This document shows positions 17,985 through 25,900 of a DNA stretch of 64,000 bases, piece after piece. Both the position numbers and the translations under genes were made by a program. The stretch lies in NCBI GenBank assembly GCA_964438995.1, contig CAYTMQ010000001.1:186001-250000 (forward strand), read 5' to 3'. Each line of letters opens with the position of its first letter. Positions within the stretch are counted from its first letter, which is position 1. Under the pieces are notes generated by a model. That model was given only the letters and a program-made list of their open reading frames with translations, did not search any database and was not told the origin of the DNA. The stretch is from JABMMZ01 sp964438995 (GTDB lineage Bacteria; Bacteroidota; Bacteroidia; NS11-12g; UBA955).

Positions 17985-18719
17985 ATGAAACAATTCATCA
18001 TCATCATCATATCGTTTATAGCAAGTACATTTTTATTGACCTCTTGCGACGACGACAATTTTTTAATCAAAGGTCAGGGTAGCAATGTTACCAATATTCG
18101 CCAGCCAGGCTCTTTCAATGGCATTTCATTGTGCATCAGTGCAACAGTTGAAATCCATCGCGACAGTACTTTTAGAGTAGAGCTCAATGGTCAGCAAAAC
18201 ATTTTAAACGTTATAGAAACCAGAGTTAGTGGCAACCGTTTAAACATCAGCTTAGAGCGCGGTGCTTGCATCAGAAAGCACAATCCAATTACCATCAAAG
18301 TGTATATGCCAAATTTGGACTATGTGGATGTGAGCGGAAGTGGAGATGTTACATGTGTAGATGATTTTTCATCAAGCGACATTCAAAGCAACGTAAGTGG
18401 CAGTGGAAATATCACTTTTAGAGGTACAGTGAGTAATAGTTTTAAAGCCACCATAAGCGGTTCTGGAAATATCAGACACACTGGAACTGGAACGTGCAAA
18501 AGAGCGGATTACACAGTAAGCGGTTCAGGAAATATTTATGCAGAATGGCTAAAAGCCGATGATGTGGATGCCAGAATCAGTGGTTCAGGAGACGCATGGT
18601 TGTATGCTGAGAAAACCTTAAATGCTAGTATTTCAGGCAGTGGAAGCATTATGTACCACGGGACACCAGCTATGACTGTCAATATTTCTGGTAGTGGAAA
18701 AGTGGTAAGGATTCAATAG
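17985..18719 (+). CDS. GIN-domain (DUF2807) lipoprotein
   Basis: A 244-residue lipoprotein (MKQFIIIIISFIASTFLLTSC, lipid site Cys21) with the DUF2807 'putative auto-transporter adhesin head GIN' domain filling the rest. The repeated turns SGSG(N/D) occur about seven times (VSGSGDV, VSGSGNI, ISGSGNI, VSGSGNI, ISGSGDA, ISGSGSI, ISGSGKV), marking the rungs of a right-handed beta-helix. No transporter barrel is attached, despite the family name. It lies between the TonB receptor and the sigma factor, separated by 20 bases on the left. A surface or periplasmic binding role is only inferred. Confidence 0.88.
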   Translation: MKQFIIIIISFIASTFLLTSCDDDNFLIKGQGSNVTNIRQPGSFNGISLCISATVEIHRDSTFRVELNGQQNILNVIETRVSGNRLNISLERGACIRKHNPITIKVYMPNLDYVDVSGSGDVTCVDDFSSSDIQSNVSGSGNITFRGTVSNSFKATISGSGNIRHTGTGTCKRADYTVSGSGNIYAEWLKADDVDARISGSGDAWLYAEKTLNASISGSGSIMYHGTPAMTVNISGSGKVVRIQ

Positions 18720-18733
18720 TAAAAAGTAGAGTT

Positions 18734-18741
18734 TATATTTG
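18734..18741 (+). promoter_or_regulatory. -7 box of the sigma factor gene
   Basis: TATATTTG matches the Bacteroidota -7 consensus. The TTG at its end is a possible but false start for the sigma gene. A TTG -33 box is missing, so recognition by another sigma factor, perhaps the encoded one, is possible. Confidence 0.45.
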
Positions 18742-18765
18742 CAGAGCATATTATTAAAAAAAAGC

Positions 18766-19332
18766 ATGGGGAATGTGGCACTATACAAGCTAGAATCTGC
18801 CGAATACGAATTGGTATTCAAGCAGTACTACGAAGGCTTGTGTCGTTATGCAAATTTGATTTTAAAGGATATGGATGCTTCTGAAGAAGTGGTTCAGCAG
18901 ACCTTTGTCAAATTGTGGGAGAAGAGAGCCAATTTATCAATAGATACCTCGCTTAAGTCGTATTTGTACAAATCTGTTTACAATGCTTCTCTTAATGAAC
19001 TCAAACACCTAGCAGTAAAAGATAAATACATCAATATGCAAAATTCAGAAGAGAAAAGCAACGAGATGCAGAATGTCGCTCAAGTGAAAGAATTGGAAGA
19101 GAAAATTGAAAAAGCCATGCTGAAATTGCCTGAGCAATGTCGATTGATCTTTCAAATGAGTAGATTCAGACAACTCAAATACAGAGAAATTGCCGACATA
19201 TTAAACATCTCTGTAAAAACAGTAGAAAATCAAATGGGAAAAGCACTTAAAATCATGAGAACAAATCTTGCAGATTACTTAGGATTGGTGCTGATAGTTT
19301 TAAACATTTTAATACAATTAACAACATGGTAA
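18766..19332 (+). CDS. ECF-type RNA polymerase sigma-70 factor, Bacteroidota family
   Basis: A 188-residue ECF sigma factor with region 2 (about 12-75: YELVFKQYYEGLCRYANLIL, EEVVQQTFVKLWEKR) and region 4 (about 120-175: LPEQCRLIFQMSR, LKYREIADILNISVKTVENQ). Such factors direct RNA polymerase to genes for surface transport systems, and are held inactive by a FecR-type anti-sigma factor. I chose ATG 18766 because the upstream TTG 18739 is part of the promoter box. The C-terminus has an extra hydrophobic tail (LGLVLIVLNILIQLTTW), which could associate with the membrane. It overlaps fecR by 7 bases. Confidence 0.92.
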   Translation: MGNVALYKLESAEYELVFKQYYEGLCRYANLILKDMDASEEVVQQTFVKLWEKRANLSIDTSLKSYLYKSVYNASLNELKHLAVKDKYINMQNSEEKSNEMQNVAQVKELEEKIEKAMLKLPEQCRLIFQMSRFRQLKYREIADILNISVKTVENQMGKALKIMRTNLADYLGLVLIVLNILIQLTTW

Positions 19333-20294
19333 CGGAAGAATTGATCATCAAATGTATTGCAGGTGAAGCCGAACAGCATGAGTTGTTAATGGTTGAAAAT
19401 TGGCGCAAAGAAGCTACTGCTAACGAACAAATGTATCAGCAAGTGCTGAAGATTTGGGACCATAGCGCCGAGCTTGAAAGCGCTTCAAATATTGATGTTG
19501 AAGCAGCGTGGACCAAAGTTCAAACTACGATAGCCAAACCAGCAACTAAAGTATTTGCATTTAATAGAGTGTGGTTGGCCGCAGCATCTATTATTCTAAT
19601 TTTAGGATTGGGCATTGTGTTTTATAGATCTAATACTGCATCAGTAGATATGGTTAGTGTTGTGACACAAAACAAGCAACAATTGACCTTGAATGATGGC
19701 TCTAAGATTACCGTTTTAAGAGGCGAGTTCGATTATCCTAAAACCTTTGAGGGTAAGAAAAGGCAAGTGGTTTTGAAGTCGGGCACTGCTTATTTCGATA
19801 TAGAAAAGGACAGTTTACATCCATTTGAAATTACTTGTAGCAAGACGAATGTTACAGTACTCGGGACCGAATTTGAAATTAAGCGAGAGGACAACCATGT
19901 GAAAGTTACTGTCAATGAAGGCAAGGTAAGATTCACTACACCATCTGGTGTGAGTATTTTGACTAGAGGTATGACTGCTGATTTTAACGAGAGTACGGGA
20001 GCTTTGAACACCAATACCGGTTCAATTAAAAACGAAACAGCATACGCTACTGGTAAATTCAATTTCAATAACACCAGTATCAAACAAGTGCTAACAGAGC
20101 TAGGAGCCTATGATAAATCATACACGTTTGATGTGCCAACACCTTTGCAATCTTGTAAAATTACAGCCGAATTTGACATCAAAGAAGGCATGGGCAATGT
20201 GATGGCGGTTATAGCAGCTACACTTGGTTCAGAATTAAAAGTGGATAGAAATGGCAAACATTTTACCTTGGTAGGAGGAGGATGTATTCAATGA
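19326..20294 (+). CDS. FecR-family anti-sigma factor
   Basis: A 322-residue inner membrane regulator. The cytoplasmic N-terminal part (1-80) binds the sigma factor; one membrane helix follows (about 83-101, VWLAAASIILILGLGIVFY); then the periplasmic FecR domain (about 115-215, with LNDGSKITVLRGEFDYP and VTVLGTEFEI) and the C-terminal DUF4974 domain (about 245-318, KFNFNNTSIKQVLTELGAYD). It overlaps both neighbours (7 bases with the sigma gene, 13 with the STN gene), so translation is likely coupled. The expected partner is an STN-carrying outer membrane protein, which here is the next gene. Confidence 0.93.
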   Translation: MVTEELIIKCIAGEAEQHELLMVENWRKEATANEQMYQQVLKIWDHSAELESASNIDVEAAWTKVQTTIAKPATKVFAFNRVWLAAASIILILGLGIVFYRSNTASVDMVSVVTQNKQQLTLNDGSKITVLRGEFDYPKTFEGKKRQVVLKSGTAYFDIEKDSLHPFEITCSKTNVTVLGTEFEIKREDNHVKVTVNEGKVRFTTPSGVSILTRGMTADFNESTGALNTNTGSIKNETAYATGKFNFNNTSIKQVLTELGAYDKSYTFDVPTPLQSCKITAEFDIKEGMGNVMAVIAATLGSELKVDRNGKHFTLVGGGCIQ

Positions 20295-22195
20295 AACATC
20301 TATTGATATTGATTGTGTTTATAGGAATTGCATTTTCTATAGACGCACAAACCAACACCCCTATTTTAGAGCGAAAGGTGACAGTGAAAATTGTCAATCA
20401 GCCACTGGGTAAGACATTGAATATTCTTTCAGAGACTGCAAAATTTAGTTTTTCATACAGCAATCAAATCATTAAAGTAAGTAAAGTAGTTAGTGTATAT
20501 GCTGACAATCGAAGTATCAAAGATATTTTAGACCAATTGTTTGGAGGCGATATCACCTATCAACAGATTGGCAATCACTTGGTGCTGCAAAAGAAAATTC
20601 AAGCCAAACAAACCAGTAAAATCAATACAGATAAAGTGCAGAGTCGATACGATTTTATTGTTTCTGGTTATATCAGAGATGTAGAAAGTGGAGATGGATT
20701 GACAGAAGTAAGTGTATACAACAAGACCAGTTTGGCCAACACATTGAGTGGGGATTTTGGGTATTATAAAATCAATTTCTCATCCAAAACACCCGAAGTA
20801 ACCATCACCATAAGAAAAGAACAATATAGAGATACTAGCATACAAATTAAGTATGCTAATAATGGCGTTATAGAGTCGTTTATCAATTTAACGCCTATTG
20901 TTTCGAAGATTGACATTGAAGAAGACGAGGAGCCTGTAAAAGGGCAAATTGTAATAGTATCAGACTCAGTTCAGCCATTGGTAATAGATACCACAAAAAC
21001 AATGGTATTGGATACTGCTAAACCACTATTAAAAGATAAGATAAAGCTGGTATGGTTTGATTCATTAAAAAAGATAAAAGTAGAAGACACCAAACTCGGT
21101 CAGTTGATATTAGGGGCATACAACGGCGCTATTGCAAGAAATATACGAGATTCATTTGAGCGCGACTGGCAGGTAACATTTGTACCACCACTTGGTAGCA
21201 ATGGTTCTTTAAGTGGATTGGTAACCAATAAGGTGTCATTTAACACGTTGGTTGGATACAATGGTGGAGTAAATGGAGTTGAGTTTGGCGGACTGTTAAA
21301 TTTTGTGCGAAGAGACGTAGAAGGTGCGCAGTTTGCGGGATTGTGCAATATAGTAGGAGGCTCTATGACTGGAGCTCAGTTTGCTGGTTTGTTCAACAAC
21401 AACATCAATTATGTAAGAGGCTTTCAGGCTGCTGGAATTTATAATTACAACAATGAGGGAGCAGAAGGTGTTCAAGCAGCAGGAATTCTCAACATCAATC
21501 GCGGTACCATGGATGGTGTGCAACTTGCGGGGATTGGGAATTATGCTGGTTCAAATACCAGTGCTGTTCAAGTAGCAGGCATCATCAATCTTGCCAATGA
21601 TATAGATGGTGGTCAGATAGCAGGAATTGTCAATATCGCTAGAAAAGTAAGAGGTTTTCAAATAGGATTGATCAATATTGCAGATACCTGTGATGGTGTG
21701 GCAATAGGGTTGATTAATTTCATCAAAAATGGCATTCATCAATTGGAAGTAAGCAACAACGATTTGAACCAATATGGTTTGGCTTATCGTTCTGGCTCTG
21801 GAAGATTTTACAGTTCAGTATCTGCAAATTTGCGAATGCCATACAACAGAGATTCACTAAGTCTTTTTGGCTACGGATTTGGCATTGGAGTGAGAGCAAA
21901 ATTGTCAAAGGTTTTTTATTGGAATACAGAGATAGGCTCCAAGCATTTGATGGTGGATTTTAGATCGAATCACCTTAACATGCAGAACCATTTAAGTACA
22001 GGAATAGAAATTCAATTTTTCAAAGGATTTTCCATTTTTGGGAATGCCACAATCAATCATTCAATAAACGATAGCACTGATCCTAACTGGGACACTGTGT
22101 TTTCAAAATTGGTAAGCAATCCATATTGGAGTGACAATGGAAGGTATCAGCAAAAAGCGTGGTTTGGGTGGCAGGCTGGAGTTAGAATTTTTTGA
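20282..22195 (+). CDS. STN-domain signalling protein with LA_2272-like repeats in place of a receptor barrel
   Basis: A 637-residue exported protein (signal MKHLLILIVFIGIAFSIDA, preferring the second Met). Order: STN domain (about 25-105, LGKTLNILSETAKFSFSYS), CarboxypepD_reg-like domain (about 120-205, VSGYIRDVESGDGLTEVSVY), an acidic Asp/Thr-rich linker, then about ten 16-residue repeats of pattern GxQxAG(L/I)xN at roughly 330-485, and a C-terminal beta-strand-rich part. The repeats resemble LA_2272 surface repeats. STN domains touch FecR in sigma signalling, but the usual SusC/TonB barrel and plug are absent. It is translationally coupled to fecR. Ligand unknown. Confidence 0.8.
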   Translation: MYSMKHLLILIVFIGIAFSIDAQTNTPILERKVTVKIVNQPLGKTLNILSETAKFSFSYSNQIIKVSKVVSVYADNRSIKDILDQLFGGDITYQQIGNHLVLQKKIQAKQTSKINTDKVQSRYDFIVSGYIRDVESGDGLTEVSVYNKTSLANTLSGDFGYYKINFSSKTPEVTITIRKEQYRDTSIQIKYANNGVIESFINLTPIVSKIDIEEDEEPVKGQIVIVSDSVQPLVIDTTKTMVLDTAKPLLKDKIKLVWFDSLKKIKVEDTKLGQLILGAYNGAIARNIRDSFERDWQVTFVPPLGSNGSLSGLVTNKVSFNTLVGYNGGVNGVEFGGLLNFVRRDVEGAQFAGLCNIVGGSMTGAQFAGLFNNNINYVRGFQAAGIYNYNNEGAEGVQAAGILNINRGTMDGVQLAGIGNYAGSNTSAVQVAGIINLANDIDGGQIAGIVNIARKVRGFQIGLINIADTCDGVAIGLINFIKNGIHQLEVSNNDLNQYGLAYRSGSGRFYSSVSANLRMPYNRDSLSLFGYGFGIGVRAKLSKVFYWNTEIGSKHLMVDFRSNHLNMQNHLSTGIEIQFFKGFSIFGNATINHSINDSTDPNWDTVFSKLVSNPYWSDNGRYQQKAWFGWQAGVRIF

Positions 22196-22282
22196 TGATC
22201 CTGTTTGGCTGAGGTTGCTATATCCTGTCCGCCTGAGGCGGACGAGGTTGTGTTCCTGCATCGCTGATGCGAGGTTACATTA
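22194..22282 (+). repeat. dispersed hairpin repeat, copy B (three units)
   Basis: Begins GATGATCCTG, as copy A at 11866, and overlaps the TGA of the STN gene; ends GAGGTTACATTA, whose TTA is the stop codon of the opposite gene. Units: a degenerate one (CCTGTTTGGCTGAGGTTG), GTCCGCC-TGA-GGCGGAC (22227-22243), and GCATC-GCT-GATGC (22258-22270). It fills the whole space between two convergent genes and may act as a two-way terminator, though no T run follows. Confidence 0.75.
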
Positions 22283-22882
22283 GGCTGTTCTTTGTTGGTT
22301 GGATAACCATTCTTCGGCAAGCTGAATGACTTGGCTTTGAGGAGAAAGGTAATTGACAGAGAAATGTTCGCTATCTTCTATTAATAAACCATTTCCAAAA
22401 TCATCTACTACTATTTTATTGTTGACATTTAAAGCACCAGACAATTGGTGTTTGTCTAATAAAGTTTTGATGATATTCGCTTTTTCAAACTCTGAAATGG
22501 TATTGTAAGTGTAATTGATACAGAACAATTTGTTGTCAAAAAAGTGAAGTTCAAATTTGACATCATAACCATGAATTCTGTTGGCATACATCAGAATGAT
22601 AACATTGAATTCTGGATTCTCAAATGAGAACAAAGGCTGACCGATGAATCTTTTGATGAATGCAATATCACTTCCAAACCCAAAGTAATTTGAGAAGGTG
22701 ATTTCTTTGTTTGAAATGACAGCTTCTTTGTCAAAGCTTTTGCCATAGAGATATGCGAATTTGTCGAAGCGTTTGTAACGCTCAGCAAATGGGTTTTCTT
22801 CTGTAGTTTTAGGGGTTGCAAGACCAACTTTTCCAAGCCAGTTGTTAACCATAGTTGTTAATGTATTGTTAATTCGTCCCAT
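22280..22882 (-). CDS. hypothetical protein, 200 residues
   Basis: No family recognised. It has no signal peptide or membrane helix. The sequence starts MGRINNTLTTMVNNWLGKVG and is rich in aromatic residues (KFAYLYGKSF, FFDNKLFCINYTY, HFSVNYLS). Alternating beta-like segments suggest a soluble alpha/beta protein. It converges on the STN gene and lies 18 bases downstream of the large PKD gene on the same strand, so it may be carried on the tail of that transcript. A role with the surface protein is possible but unsupported. Confidence 0.6.
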   Translation of the reverse strand: MGRINNTLTTMVNNWLGKVGLATPKTTEENPFAERYKRFDKFAYLYGKSFDKEAVISNKEITFSNYFGFGSDIAFIKRFIGQPLFSFENPEFNVIILMYANRIHGYDVKFELHFFDNKLFCINYTYNTISEFEKANIIKTLLDKHQLSGALNVNNKIVVDDFGNGLLIEDSEHFSVNYLSPQSQVIQLAEEWLSNQQRTA

Positions 22883-22900
22883 ATTCCAGTAGTTGATTTT

Positions 22901-25900
22901 TTATTTTAGCAAAGTGACAGTACCTCTAAATCCGAATAAATCCCCGTTGTAATATTCACCATTTACGGTCCAGATATACACGTCCTGTTCGCAATATACG
23001 TTATTATACTTTCCATCCCACACACCTGTGAGGTCTTTTGTCTCAAAAAGAAGTTCACCCCATCTGTTGAAAACTTTAAAAGTGTAGTTTCTATCCTTCA
23101 CATTATACAATGAAGGCATGAATCCATCGTTTTTACCATTCAGATTTGGTGAGAATGCATTAGGAACATAGACATAACCTTGACCTAATGTTCCGATATA
23201 ATCTGGTTTGTATAAAGTATCTATACAACCATAAGAATTGGTGCCTATCAGTCTGACACTGTATCGTCCTAATGTATTGATATAAAAAGATGGGTCTCGC
23301 AGTTTAGATGCTTGAATACTAGCGCCTGTACTATCAAACACATCCCACGAATTGAATACACTGTTGCTGTTGTTTTGCATGTTAAATACGGCGTTTGGCA
23401 ATGACATGAAACGTTTGGTGGTGTAAAAATCCAATACTGGTTTAGGGAATGTTGTAATTAAGTATTGCTTTGTTAAAGTACTAGTTCCGCCAGTGCCAGT
23501 AGCAACTAGTGTTACATCCCATTTGCCGGGCAATATAAAAACATGACTTGGTTCTTTGTCGTATGAATCAGGGCTGCCATCTCCAAAAATCCATCTGTAA
23601 GTCAAGACATTGGTAGTTGAATTCTTAAAATTCACTTTAAAAGGAACACATCCCTCTAATGTGTCTGGAGTAAAGTCAACAACTGGTTTTGGGTCTTCAA
23701 CAAAGATGTATTTGGTTACAATATTTTCACAACCATTGTTTGCAACTTTAAGTGTAACAGCAATGGTTCCAGGAATGTTATAGGTGTGATCTGGGTCTTT
23801 CTGATTCTTGTTGCTAGTAGGGAAACTACCATCACCAAAATCCCATTCATAACTTAAATCATCTACATTGGCTGAAGATATGGTTGGTTTGGATTTAAAG
23901 TTAACCAAAGCATTTGGCAATTTAGGATATGCTGGCAAATACGTAAAGTCGGCAACTGGGCGTTCGAGAACTTTGTAAAATGTTTTGCCATCACTGCTAT
24001 CTACACATCCATCTTTATCATATCCAAACAACATGATTTTATAGGTTCCAAACGTTGAAAAGGCATGAATAGGATTGACATCATTGCTAATAAATCCATC
24101 ACCAAAATTCCATAAATACCTTACGGCATTGTTTGATGTATTGGTGAAATTAACATTGGCATTCTCACAAGCTGTTATCGGTGTGTTGACGAATTGAATC
24201 AGCATCTTAGGTTTCACTTTGATGACTTGATCAACTGTGTCAGAACAACCGTAGTTATTGCTGACAATTAATCTAGCTGAATAGAAAGTATCGTATTTAT
24301 TTGATGGTTGAAGTTTCATAGAGAAACTATTGAAACCAAAAATGGTACTACTATCAACTATCCAGGTATTATTGGTATTGAACTTAGATTGATTGATAAA
24401 CTGATGGGTGCCATCGTTGCATGGGTCTTGTCGTGTAACTCTAAAGTCAGCAATTGGACGTGGATACACATACGCGTAAGTTACTGCAGTGTCTTTACAG
24501 TTCAGGTATTGTCTATGCAATGAGATTTTAGGTTGGAAAGTGGCATTTCCACTGTTGTTGTAGAAAGTATGGTAAACAGTATCACCATAATCAGGTGCAG
24601 TGTTGTCTCCAAAATCCCAAAAAATAGCATTGAATTTTTTAGAGGAGTTACTAAGTTGGATACTCAAATCTGTGCAACCCAATTGCTTGTCTAGCACAAT
24701 TCCTTCAGTTGAATTGGTCACCAATCGCAGAGGTTTCATTACAGTGTCTTTACAAGTGGTAGCAGAGGTAGCAATTAATGTCACATTAAAAACTGTATCC
24801 GCACCATTGCCACTATTGCTCTTATATTGGTGTTTTGGATTGATGGCAGTCGAGCTGGTATTATCACCAAAATTCCATTGGTATTTGAATCCACCTAAGG
24901 ACGTATTCGACAAGAATACGGTTTCTCTAATACAACCAGAGTCTTTGCTAAATTCGAATCCAGCGTCTGGTCGACCTTGAACAAGAATTTGTTGGTAAAC
25001 GGTATCACTTTTACATCCATAAGAAGACTCAACTGAATGGGCTAAGATGTATAAGGTATCATATAATTTTAAACCAGGTAGAGTAATGACTTGGTCCTTG
25101 TTATTTCCTTTAAAATTGTAGCCTTCAGCCCAGTAATAGGTATACCCATTGGATGATGAGTCACTAAGTGTAACAATTGCAGGCGAGCAAACTGTTGTGC
25201 CAGAGGGCTTAAACTTAGCAATAGGTTTTGGGTGAACAACAAAAGTCAATTCGGCTGTATCACGACAACCATACTGACTTATAGCTTGATAAGTAATTGT
25301 ATATGGTTGGTCAGATTGAGTGTTGTTGTAATAAATGCTTGAATCTGTTGCAAAGCTTGACTTATAGCCATTTCCAAAATCCCAATCGTGATTAAGACCA
25401 GAAAAATCTTTTGAAACAGAATTGTTAATTGTAGATAGATTGAGAGGGGTACAGTAACCATTTGTTTGTATTGTAAAGTTGGCTACTGGGTTAGGGTGTA
25501 CTGTGATTTGTTTGCTTAATGTATCAATGCAGCCATGTTCAGTTCTGCCAATTAATGTCACATTGTAAATGGTATCAGCATAAAGAGAAGCCTTGTATTG
25601 AGCATCGAAATTTTGTGTGTTTGAGGTATTCCCATTCCCTGAATTCCAATCGAAACTCATTATGTTGATGTTGCCAGTATCATTAGGTATAGAATGATTG
25701 GTAAAATTAACGTTTAACAATTCGCAACCGTCGTATTTATCAGCAGTAAAGTTTAAGGTTGGCAAAGGATATACTTTGATGGATTGAAGACTTGTGTCTT
25801 TACAACCATTTAGACTGGTAGCCGTAAGACTTATAGTGTAGATAGTATCTTTAAACTGGTTCGGAGCAAAGGTATGATTTGGGTTGGCTGAAGTGTCATT

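Noticed and set aside
18739..18765. TTG start giving a longer sigma factor
   Set aside because: The TTG is the end of the TATATTTG promoter box, and the added residues do not align with ECF factors.
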